DNA from: Trematomus loennbergii
Taxonomy: Eukaryota > Chordata > Actinopteri > Perciformes > Nototheniidae
Direction: 5' to 3'
Length of the DNA stretch: 64,000 nt
Assembly: GCA_012861695.1 (NCBI GenBank)
Contig: JAAOOA010000399.1
Location: 16,289,248-16,353,247 of the forward strand
Of this stretch, positions 53,225 to 64,000 are shown piece after piece. The translations under genes were made by a program, and so were the position numbers. Below the pieces are notes generated by a model. That model had not been told where the DNA came from. It saw nothing but the letters and a program-made list of their open reading frames with translations, and ran no database searches. Within the stretch, counting starts at the first letter, position 1. Each line of letters starts with the position of its first letter.

Positions 53225-56143
53225 CAGTTCTTCTGTTGTTACAGAGAAGTGCAGAAACCAGCAGGATGACGCCCACAGTTACTCCACATCCAGCCACAAC
53301 TGCTACAAACTTCCATATTTCTGCTTTGAAACAACAGGAATATAAGTGTCAGTCCAACATCTGCTCCTCCCAACATTATCATGTACAGTGCATGAATACA
53401 ACGATTCATCCAACACTTCCAGATCACACCATCATGTAACAAGTAAAGCTGAGTATAGCTTTGTTACTGATACAAAATAAATAACAACATCTCATTGTAA
53501 ACCTGAATTAAAGTTTAAACAATTTAAGAATTATTATTAGTATGTAACTACAGTACATAGTTTTTCCTTTGCCAGGATCTGTATTCAAACAACTGGATGT
53601 CCTTCACAGACACCAGAGAGTGACCAATCTTCTTAGTATGTAATAAGACATATTCAAATGTTGAATGAGTCAGTATGAATAATGGAATAATGATTTCACC
53701 TGATGCTGCTTTCACTGGTGTTGGGGAGGAAGAAGGAACTACCAGTGTTCTTTGACATTACGACAGTCCAACCTTGTGAAACAACAAAAGTACATTTAAA
53801 AAAACTTGATGCACTCAAACACCTATATGGTAAATACTTATTTCAGAAATGAAATGTGGAAATGTGTTACCTGATGTCTGTTTTGAAGGTGTTACAGGGG
53901 TGAAAGGATAGGGACTGATAACAGTCAGACCTCGCAAATGAAAACACAAAGAGCACAACAAAATGTCAAACAAATTGATAATTATTGTAAGTCTACACAA
54001 ACTGGAAGATTGACAATAAAGTTGACTTTGACTGACTTTGATAATTAAGTGCTGTGCAAAAAAAATATATATACATTTTGCGTGGCAGGTATTCTCGGCC
54101 GGAAAAAAAGCTACCTATATAATACCTTTATTCGTCCCACGAAGGGGACATTTAAATGTGCTATAGCTCAATTGTGTGTCTCTATAATAAATAAAATGTC
54201 CTACCTGTGGTACCCTTTGATGGTGTGATCGACTGGGTGGTGCTTGACTTGTTTTCTATTATATCTACCAAAAGAGAAGATGGATTGTAGATGAAACATT
54301 TCAGCTTTCATAAATAAATCAATATTAATGTATGGTCTGGGACAGCCTTATGTTTGTGTGTGTTAGATATATGTCTATTGTTTACCCCAGTCCATCATAA
54401 TGATTCAGTATAAAGTACTTTGATTAGAAATGCATTTTCTTTTTTAAACGTATCACCTGTATGATTGCCCACAGATGGAACTTTAGAGGATATAGGGGTT
54501 GTCAAATCAGTATTTCTTTCTTTGCTTGGATTTGTATTTCCTACAAAAAAATCACACCTGCAATTACATCACTTTTGTCTAAATAAATATATGTATTGCT
54601 GTGGATGAGAGTAAAAGTCACTCACTGTATATGGTGATGGAGGACGGGTCACTGTGTGGAGAAGTTGACCCTCCATGTTTTACAGTGTAAAAACATTTCA
54701 CTTGAACCTCAGCAGTTGATCTCTGCTGTGACATCTGCAGCAGCTCAGTTCCTGTCAGAGTCTTCAGACAAGGGAAGACTCTGACTATGAGTCCACTTAA
54801 AGTGTAGAAATTACACTGAGACACATTAACAGAGGGTGGAGTCTGACAGTGCAGAGTGACTGAGTCTGTCTCTGTGATCACCGGAGGATTCACTGTCAGT
54901 GTCGGGGGAAGAGGAGCTGGAAATATAAGGATATGTTCAGTTAAAAAGCTGAATATGTAATTTGTTTAAAAACATTGCTGTTGATAATTTATAATGGCAG
55001 AGAATGCCTATTGAAAACTTAAACAAGTGTTGTGCTCATAGTGAGTATTAATAGTGTTGACTCACTTTGAATGATGGAGGATACATCACTTTCAGGATAT
55101 TTATACAAGTCACACTTTTTCTCTAAATAAATATTCTTATAGCTGTGGATGGAAGTACAAGTCACTCACTGCGTACGGTGATGGAGGACAGGTCACTGTA
55201 ATTTGACCCTCCATGTTTTACAATGTAAGAACATTTCACTTGAACCTCAGCAGGTGATCTCTGCTTTGACATCAGCAGCAGCTCAGTTCCTGTCAGAGTC
55301 TTCAGACAAGAGAAGCCTCTGACAATTCCTCCACTCAAAGTGTAGAAAAAACACTGAGACACAGAAACAGAGAGTGGAGTCTGACAGTGCAGAGTGACTG
55401 AGTCTGTCTCTCTGATCACCGGAGGATTCACTGTCAGTGTCGGGGGAGGAAGAGCTGGAAATCGTGCTGGAAATAATGTTAAATGTTATCACTCAAAAGC
55501 TGCAATAAGACAATGAAACCAAATGCTTTTAAATACTGATAAGTTAATTGATATAAAAGTATTCTTAATGGGGAAAGTATAGATGTTGGAGAAAAATATA
55601 TACTTTACAATCAAATAGTTTGTAAGATAAGTCAAATCAATATCCAACCATAAACACCTGGATATTAAAGACAACCGATCAGAGACTGACCTGGTGCTTG
55701 ATACATGTGAAAGCAATCTGTTGAAAAAAGAATAAATACGTGAGCAAGGTAACTACAGTACATGTAAAGTTAACAAATTAATGACTTCAACAACAACAAC
55801 TAAATACGTAACATTTGAGCCAGTGTTTCTCCTCCCCAGTAAGAGCCACAATCAGCAAAGGGAAAAGTATAGGCAACAAGAACACATATTAAATATAACT
55901 TTAAACATTTACAGTAATTACATATAACTCCTTTTAGAAGCTTTCAAACTGTACAAACTGTTTGCTCTCAAGCCACCACCAAATCTCTCTAAACAGTTTT
56001 GAACAAGTGACCTGTGGGTTAACAATATTAAAAAACATGATTTGCTTCTGTTCTTAAGTTTGTAATAACCTACATTAATAATGAATAAATCAATAAGAGG
56101 TTTAACTTCACATGAGGATGACAAACAGCAGGCGTCCAGTCAT
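53225..56143 (-). pseudogene. Ig-domain receptor copy A, terminal decayed copy
   Basis: Same exon order as copy B: signal exon 56113-56143, short exon 55691-55717, Ig1 55170-55466, Ig2 54626-54916, stalk exons 54457-54540, 54205-54264, 53871-53930 and 53700-53772, and transmembrane exon 53225-53320. Three lesions are visible. One base is lost at the signal-exon donor (GTGTAAG becomes GTGAAG), removing the strong GTAAGT site. Two bases are missing in stalk exon 4 (73 instead of 75), shifting the transmembrane frame. The cytoplasmic-tail exons are absent because the array breaks at 52844. Both Ig exons remain open. It looks like a dead end copy, although assembly indels could explain the two small lesions. 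Confidence 0.7.
55066..55095 (-). pseudogene. Relic of a third Ig exon, copy A
   Basis: Between the two intact Ig exons lies the minus-strand end of another Ig exon: AGTGATGTATCCTCCATCAT encodes SDVSSI, followed by a GTGAGT donor, matching the SDPSSIT ends of the intact exons. The rest of the exon is gone. Confidence 0.5.
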
Positions 56144-56364
56144 GATGAAGCTTGTGTGTCTGACTGTGTGAAAGTCTCAAGTGTAATTTAACAAAACGCT
56201 AGACGTGAATAACATTAACATACAGGCCACAGACACACACTTCACATCCTTTTTAAATTACCTATATGGTTTTCATTTTTGGAGTGTCTCTACCACACAA
56301 GAGTCTCAGTGCTTAAGAAAGATGAGTACGTGTTGTTTGGTTGATAAACAGCCACTGTGAAGTT

Positions 56365-56466
<102 letters not shown>

Positions 56467-56881
56467 AAACACTTTAAAGAGTATACACAAGTCTTCACTG
56501 GCTGAGTGTCAAAGTACACATGTTTGTCAGACCATTATAAAACGTCTCATTGGTGTGATTCATATTTTTTAATCGTTCTATAAAATGTTTTTTTTTACAA
56601 ACATTTGTTATTGATGTTCTCCTTGATTGTATCCCATTCACATTATGCATGTATGACTGACTCCTTTTGTGCATGTTTGTGTTTAAGATGTGAACAAATT
56701 AAAATAACCCTGATCGACGACTTCTGAAATGAAGGAGACTTCATAATCTCGGTTCATCTTTTTTTTATTTGAAGCATTGCACAAATGAAACATGACATAC
56801 TCATGTCTGTTCCTGGACATAATGATCTAAATTAAAGTAACACAAATTCACAAATAAATGCAGAACAATAAACGCTGGAAT

Positions 56882-59800
56882 CTAAATGAACTTTGATGGC
56901 TGTGCGCGGTCTCTCTCAGGACTGATGTAGCTTCTCTGCTGTCGAAAAGAAAGAAACAGACAAGCATTAACTGCCCTCAGTAAAGTTTAGAGGTCAGTCA
57001 TCATTATGCATTTTTCAACATATAAAGGTGTTTATTTTCTGATAGACTGCAATCAAAACTTTGTTTGCACCTGAAAATGCTCATTTTAATAAGTGTACCT
57101 GCACATATTTTACATTTCTCATCCTGAAGCATTTAGCAGAACTTGCCCTGCCAAGTGTCTAACAACCTCATACTTTAAACAGGAAGAGAAAAGCTGCTCA
57201 CCACTGTTGCATTTATAGGTGACGACACTGAAGGTCTCATCATAATCACCCTGCAAACCAGTGATGTTTGCTTTTGGTCTAAATAAAAAGAAACAACTGT
57301 TAGGTACAGGAATACAAAGGATTTCAAAAGCACAGTATCCATTTGCCAATTTAAATACTGAATTTCTCTCCCTAAACATTCTGCATGGCCTTTTTGCCTT
57401 TTTGACCTGAAAGCTGTCACCATTGCTCTGCTGAGTCCTTCAGGTCAAAACATACCTGCCACTGCAGCATGCTCCACCACCTCAACTTTCTTCTTCTGCT
57501 TTTTATTCATTTTGCTGACTTAACAGAGATCTAGTGTGATTTCTGAATTATGTTTGCAATGATATCATTAATGTGCCAGAGTGTTAGTTTTCCCAGCAGA
57601 ATGATCACTGCTGCTGAGACTCCTTAAGAATGAAAAAGACACCGTAATGCCAAATGTTTCTGTGAAGCGGAGCAGCTCAGAGGCGCTCTGAATGAATGTC
57701 TGAAGGTATGACCATAAACCAGAGCTATAATGGAAACAAACATAAATACTGGTATTCATTGAAGTGCAACTGATAGCACCTGAGAAATATGAAGTCTTAC
57801 CTTTTCGAAATGCAGTTTTCTAGAAAATGAAAAAATGAAAAAAATGTATTTTTGTTGAGACAAGATTTCTATACCATCAGTTCTCAAACAATACTTTGCT
57901 CGCATGTGAAAACAGTGTGAGGCCTGAGCACAGAGTTTATTTTGTCTCGTGCAGTGGTGGTCGCCCACACGCGTGGTTTATTTTACGTTTCAGATCTAGG
58001 TCTTGCTCGCCACAATAGATATTTTAGTAGATGTGAGCTACGTCAAACGTTCAACTGAAGAAATGTGAAGCTACTTTACTGTATATTTCTTTTTAAAACC
58101 GCAAATTATCTTTAGGCCAAATGGTTTATGTCTTGAGTAGTTGTTCAAGTCTCTCAAATTGAATACTTTTTTAGATGAAGTGATAGAAAACAGATTCTGA
58201 CCTTATGAGACAAACACATTGACACATTCATACCAGTTCTTCTGTTGTTACAGAGAAGTGCAGAAACCAGCAGGATGACGCCCACAGTTACTCCACATCC
58301 AGCCACAACTGCTACAAACTTCCATATTTCTGCTTTGAAACGACAGGAATATAAGTGTCAGTCCAACATCTGCTCCTCCCAACATTATCATGTACAGTGC
58401 ATAAATACAACGATTCATCCAACACTTCCAGATCACACCATCATGTAACAAGTAAAGCTGAGTATAGCTTTGTTACTGATACAAAATAAATAACAACATC
58501 TCATTGTAAACCTGAATTAAAGTTTAAACAATTTAAGAATTATTATTAGTATGTAACTACAGTACATAGTTTTTCCTTTGCCAGGATCTGTATTCAAACA
58601 ACTGGATGTCCTTCACAGACACCAGAGAGTGACCAATCTTCTTAGTATGAGTAATAAGACATATTCAAATGTTGAATGAGTCAGTATGAATAATGGAATA
58701 ATATTTCACCTGATGCTGCTTTCACTGGTGTTGGGGAGGAAGAGGAGGAACTACCAGTGTTCTTTGACATTACGACAGTCCAACCTTGTGAAACAACAAA
58801 AGTACATTTAAAAAAACTTGATGCACTCAAACACCTATATGGTAAATAACTTATTTCAGAAATGAAATGTGGAAATGTGTTACCTGATGTCTGTTTTGAA
58901 GGTGTTACAGGGTGAAAGGATAGGGACTGATAACAGTCAGACCTCGCAAATGAAAACACAAAGAGCACAACAAAATGTCAAACAAATTGATAATTATTGT
59001 AAGTCTACACAAACTGGAAGATTGACAATAAAGTTGACTTTGACTGACTTTGATAATTAAGTGCTGTGCAAAAAAAATATATATACATTTTGCGTGGCAG
59101 GTATTCTCGGCCGGAAAAAAAAGCTACCTATATAATACCTTTATTCGTCCCACGAAGGGGAAATTTAAATGTGCTATAGCTCAATTGTGTGTCTCTATAA
59201 TAAATAAAATGTCCTACCTGTGGTACCCTTTGATGGTGTGATCGACTGGGTGGTGCTTGACTTGTTTTCTATTATATCTACCAAAAGAGAAGATGGATTG
59301 TAGATGAAACATTTCAGCTTTCATAAATAAATCAATATTAATGTATGGTCTGGGACAGCCTTATGTTTGTGTGTGTTAGATATATGTCTATTGTTTACCC
59401 CAGTCCATCATAATGATTCAGTATAAAGTACTTTGATTAGAAATGCATTTTCTTTTTTAAACGTATCACCTGTATGATTGCCCACAGATGGAACTTTAGA
59501 GGATATAGGGGTTGTCAAATCAGTATTTCTTTCTTTGCTTGGATTTGTATTTCCTAACAAAAAAATCACACCTGCAATTACATCACTTTTGTCTAAAATA
59601 AATATATGTATTGCTGTAGATGAGAGTAAAAGTCACTCACTGTATATGGTGATGGAGGACGGGTCACTGTGTGGAGAAGTTGACCCTCCATGTTTTACAG
59701 TGTAAAAACATTTCACTTGAACCTCAGCAGTTGATCTCTGCTGTGACATCTGCAGCAGCTCAGTTCCTGTCAGAGTCTTCAGACAAGGGAAGCCTCTGAC

Positions 59801-61162
59801 AATTCGTCCACTTAAAGTGTAGAAATTACACTGAGACACATTAACAGAGGGTGGAGTCTGACAGTGCAGAGTGACTGAGTCTGTCTCTGTGATCACCGGA
59901 GGATTCACTGTCAGTGTCGGGGGAAGAGGAGCTGGAAATATAAGGATATGTTCAGTTAAAAGCTGAATATGTCATTTGTTTAAAAACATTGCTGTTGATA
60001 ATTTATAATGGCAGAGAATGCCTATTGAAAACCTAAACAAGTGTTGTGCTCATAGTGAGTATTAATAGTGTTGACTCACTTTGAATGATGGAGGATACAT
60101 CACTTTCAGGAGATTTATACAAGTCACACTTTTTCTCTAAAATAAATATTCTTATAGCTGTGGATGGAAGTACAAGTCACTCACTGCGTACGGTGATGGA
60201 GGACGGGTCACTGTAATTTGACCCTCCATGTTTTACAATGTAAGAACATTTCACTTGAACCTCAGCAGGTGATCTCTGCTGTGACATCTGCAGCAGCTCA
60301 GTTCCTGTCAGAGTCTTCAGACAAGGGAAGAATCTGACAATTCCTCCACTTAAAATGTAGAAATTACACTGAGACACAGAAACAGAGGGTGGAGTCTGAC
60401 AGTGCAGAGTGACTGAGTCTGTCTCTCTGATCACCGGAGGATTCACTGTCAGTGTCGGTGGAGGAAGAGCTGGAAATCGTGCTGGAAATAATGTTAAATG
60501 TTATCACTCAACAGCTGCAATAAGACAATGAAACCAAATGCTTTTAAATACTGATAAGTTAATTGATATAAAAGTATTCTTAATGGGGGAAAGTATAGAT
60601 GTTGGAGAAAAATATATACTTTACAATCAAATAGTTTGTAAGATAAGTCAAATCAATATCCAACCATAAAACACCTGGATATTAAAGACAACCGATCAGA
60701 GACTGACCTGGTGCTTGATACATGTGAAAGCAATCTGTTGAAAAAAGAATAAATACGTGAGCAAGGTAACTACAGTACATGTAGAGTTAACAAATTAATG
60801 ACTTCAACAACAACAACTAAATACGTAACATTTGAGCCAGTGTTTCTCCTCCCCAGTAAGAACCACAATCAGCAAAGGGAAAAGTATAGGCAATAAGAAA
60901 ACATATTAAATATAACTTTAAAACATTTACAGTAATTACATATAACTCCTTTTAGAAGCTTTCAAACTGTACAAACTGTTTGCTCTCAAGCCACCACCAA
61001 ATCTCTCTAAACTGTTTTAAACAAGTGACGTGTGGGTTAGCAATATTAAAAAACATGATTTGCTTCTGTGCATAAGTTTGTAATAGCCTACATTAATAAT
61101 GAATAAATCAATAAGAGGTTTAACTTACACATGAGGATGACAAACAGCAGGCGTCCAGCCAT
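56882..61162 (-). CDS. Two-Ig-domain type I membrane protein, copy B
   Basis: Probably a cell-surface immune-type receptor of a fish-specific family; I cannot name it. Exons: signal 61129-61162 (MAGRLLFVILM), 60708-60734, Ig1 60185-60481, Ig2 59641-59931, stalk 59470-59553, 59218-59277, 58884-58942 and 58710-58784, transmembrane 58234-58329, then tail exons 57801-57819, 57456-57514, 57202-57278 and 56882-56938. Ectodomain exons are all phase 1-1. Each Ig domain has four cysteines (HCQTP, SQCNFY, PCLKTLTG, VKC) and no typical Trp. The stalk is Ser/Thr/Pro-rich; the membrane exon reads IWKFVAVVAGCGVTVGVILL and is followed by CNNRR and a lysine-rich tail (MNKKQKKKVEVVEH). Stalk exon 3 has 59 bases instead of 60, giving a stop unless it is skipped (skipping keeps frame). 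A poly(A) signal lies near 56765. Confidence 0.65.
60079..60110 (-). pseudogene. Relic of a third Ig exon, copy B
   Basis: Same relic as in unit 1, with the final SDVSSIIQ codons and a GTGAGT donor, so the loss of this domain predates the unit 1-2 duplication. Confidence 0.5.
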
Positions 61163-61396
61163 GATGAAGTGTGTCTGACTGTGTGAAAGTCTCAAGTGTA
61201 ATTTAACAAAACGCTCAGGAACGCCACAGGTAGCTTTAGACGTGAATAACATTAACATACAGGCCACACACACACTTCACATCCTTTTTAAATCACCTAT
61301 AGGGTTTTTATTTTTGGAGTGTCTCTACCACACAAGAGTCTCAGTGCTTAAGAAAGATTAGTACGTGTTTGGTTGATAAACAGCCACTGTGAAGTT

Positions 61397-61530
<134 letters not shown>

Positions 61531-61945
61531 AAACACTTTAAAGAGTATACACAAGTCTTCACTGACTGAGTGTCAAAGTACACATGTTTGTCAGACCATT
61601 ATAAAATGTCTCATTGGTGTAATTCATATTTTTTAATCGTTCTATAAAATGTTTTTTTTTACAAACATTTGTTATTGATGTTCTCCTTGATTGTATCCCA
61701 TTCACATTATGCATGTATGACTGACTCCTTTTGTGCATGTTTGTGTTTAAGATGTGAACAAATTAAAATAACCCTGATCTACGACTTCTGAAATGAAGGA
61801 GACTTCATAATCTCAGTTAATCTTTTTTTTATTTGAAGCATTGCACAAATGAAACATGACATACTCATGTCTGTTCCTGGACATAATGATCTAAATGAAA
61901 GTAACACAAATTCACAAATAAATGCAGAACAATAAACGCTGGAAT

Positions 61946-64000
61946 CTAAATGAACTTTGATGGTGCGCGGTCTCTCTCAGGACTGCTGTAGCTTCTCTGC
62001 TGTCGAAAAGAAAGAAACAGACAAGCATTAACTGCCCTCAGTAAAGTTTAGAGGTCAGTCATCATTATGCATTTTTCAACATATAAAGGTGTTTATTTTC
62101 TGATACACTGCAATCAAAACTTTGTTTGCACCTGAAAATGCTCATTTTAATAAGTGTACCTGCACATATTTTACATTTCTCATCCTGAAGCATTTAGCAG
62201 AACTTGCCCTGCCAAGTGTCTAACAACCTCATACTTTAAACAGGAAGAGAAAAGCAGCTCACCACTGTTGCATTGATAGGTGACAACACTGAAGGTCTCA
62301 TCATAATCACCCTGCAAACCACTGATGTTTGCTTTTGGTCTAAATAAAAATAAACAACTGTTAGGTACAGGAATACAAAGGATTTCAAAAGCACAGTATG
62401 CATTTGCCAATTTAAATACTGAATTTCTCTCCCGAAACATTCTGCATGGCCTTTTTGCCTTTTTGACCTGAAAGCTGTCACCATTGCTCTGCTGAGTCCT
62501 TCAGGTCAAAACATACCTGCCACTGCAGCATGCTCCACCACCTCAACCTTCTTCTTCTGCTTTTTATTCATTTTGCTGACTTAACAGAGATCTAGTGTGA
62601 TTTCTGAATTATGTTTGCAATGATATCATTAATGTGCCAGAGTGTTAGTTTTCACAGCAGAATGATCACTGCTGCTGAGACTCCTTAAGAATGAAAAAGA
62701 CACCGTAATGCCAAATGTTTCTGTGAAGCGGAGCAGCTCAGAGGCGCTCTGAATGAATGTCTGAAGGTATGACCATAAACCAGAGCCATAATGGAAACAA
62801 ACATAAATACTGGTATTCATTGAAGTGTAACTGATAGCACCTGAGAAATATGAAGTCTTACCTTTTCGAAATGCAGTTTTCTAGAAAATGAAAAAATGAA
62901 TAAAATGTATTTTTTGTTGAGACAAGATTTCTATACCATCAGTTCTCAAACAATACTTTGCTCGCATGTGAAAACAGTGTGAGGCCTGAGCACAGAGTTT
63001 ATTTTGTCTCAGTGCAGTGGTGGTCACCCACACGCGTTGTTTATTTTACGTTTCAGATCTAGGTCTTGCTCGCCACAATAGATATTTTAGTAGATGTGAG
63101 CTACTTCAAATGTTCAACTGAACAAATGTGAAGCCGCTTTAAATATTAGTTTAAAACTGCAAATGACATTTAAGACCCAAGCCAAACGGTTTATATCATG
63201 AGTAGTTACTTTTTTTGATTAAATGATTGAAAACAGATTCTGACCTTATGAGACAAACACATTGACACATTCATACCAGTTCTTCTGTTGTTACAGAGAA
63301 GTGCAGAAACCAGCAAGATGACGCCCACAGCAACTCCACATCCAGCCACAACTGCTACAAACTTCCATATTTCTGCTTTGAAACAACAGGAATATAAGTG
63401 TCAGTCCAACATCTGCTCCTCCCAACATTATCATGTACAGTGCATGAATACAACGATTCATCCAACACTTCCAGATCACACCATCATGTAAAATGTAAAG
63501 CTGAGTATAGCTTTGTTACTGATACAAAATAAACCAAAATCATATTGTAAACCTGAATTAAAGTTTAAACAATGGAAGAATATTAGTATGTAACTACAGT
63601 ACATAGTAACATATTTATTTTAATTTACATTTTTGGAATATGTGCAAGGAGTCCTCTTAAGGAGCAGTAACAACATTTCAAACAAATTGGTAATTAAGTG
63701 CTATTTTATAATGTTCTTGACTGCAGACCTAAACGGACAGTTCCCCCAAAATAAAACAGATATACATTTCGCGTGGAAGGTATTCTCAGCAGAAACAAAA
63801 AGCTTCCTACACAAAACTGTTGACAAGAGATCGGTAAATACTTTTGGGAAACCCCAGGCATGATTTTTAAAAAGAGATATTTCTGTTGAATTTTCCAAAT
63901 GTATTTTCTGGCACAGAATCAGAATACCTTTATTCGTCCCACAAAGGGGACATTTAAAGGTGCCATGGTTCAATTGTGTGTCTCTATAATAAATAAAATG
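61946..64000 (-). CDS. Ig-domain receptor copy C, 3' part only (cut by window end)
   Basis: Visible exons are the transmembrane exon 63277-63372 and tail exons 62862-62880, 62517-62575, 62263-62339 and 61946-61999. They are intact and match copy B closely, with a three-base in-frame deletion in the last exon (RDRAPSKFI against RDRAQPSKFI). The stalk exons equivalent to 58884-58942 and 58710-58784 are missing, because the block between them is deleted near 63605-63670. Since those exons are phase 1-1, a shorter stalk would stay in frame. The next stalk exon and both Ig exons should lie just beyond position 64000. Confidence 0.7.
63905..63990. repeat. Interspersed repeat tail (TTTATTCGTCCCAC type)
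   Basis: CAGAATACCTTTATTCGTCC and CAAAGGGGACATTTAAAG resemble the 3' end of a common fish retroelement. The same tail, shortened, lies in the introns of copies A (about 54125) and B (about 59140). Confidence 0.4.

Noticed and set aside
53236..53442. 67-codon frames on both strands repeated at 58245 and 63288
   Set aside because: They overlap the transmembrane exon in wrong frames; their repetition reflects the 5-kb duplication, not coding conservation.
57119..57423. Overlapping 82-86-codon minus-strand frames (and copies at 62180-62484) as single genes
   Set aside because: Only the part at 57202-57278 is flanked by splice sites; the rest is intron reading through.

Overview
The window is nuclear DNA of a bony fish, most likely a percomorph teleost. 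The evidence is split genes with GT-AG introns, short introns, many (CA)n and (CT)n microsatellites, several interspersed repeats I recognise as common in percomorph genomes, and protein sequences close to vertebrate calcium-channel subunits. No prokaryotic or viral gene was seen.

Layout. (1) 1-4.55 kb, plus strand: the last two coding exons and the 3' UTR of an L-type calcium channel alpha-1 gene (cacna1d), ending in the PDZ-ligand residues ITTL. (2) 4.8-7.65 kb, minus strand: a complete four-exon non-visual opsin, probably parietopsin, tail-to-tail with cacna1d. It has the retinal lysine and both counterion glutamates, but exon 2 carries two single-base deletions. (3) 7.65-20.8 kb: intergenic DNA with two large palindromic transposable elements. 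One (12525-15013) is a foldback element with a TA target duplication whose arms carry a 20-bp minisatellite. The other (17042-19746) has ~600-bp inverted arms, an 8-bp target duplication and a set of promoter-like motifs. (4) 20.8-51.23 kb, plus strand: a complete cacna2d3 gene (alpha2delta-3). I could place 38 coding exons (~1090 residues), from signal peptide to hydrophobic C-terminus. Intron 36 is a clear U12-type AT-AC intron, and exon 2 has a one-base deletion. (5) 52.84-64 kb, minus strand: a tandem array of ~5-kb units encoding two-Ig-domain type I membrane proteins. Copy A is a decayed terminal copy without tail exons. Copy B is nearly complete. Copy C is cut by the window end and lacks two stalk exons.

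How the parts relate. Cav1.3 (alpha-1) and alpha2delta-3 can be subunits of one channel complex. Human CACNA1D and CACNA2D3 both lie on 3p, so the linkage looks ancestral; here it is compressed to about 19 kb with an opsin in between. The Ig array is a separate, fast-evolving, probably immune-type locus.

Caution. Several one- or two-base deletions fall inside otherwise conserved exons (opsin exon 2, cacna2d3 exon 2, Ig stalk exons). Because one is in a gene expected to be essential and intact, uncorrected assembly indels are a serious alternative to real gene decay throughout.
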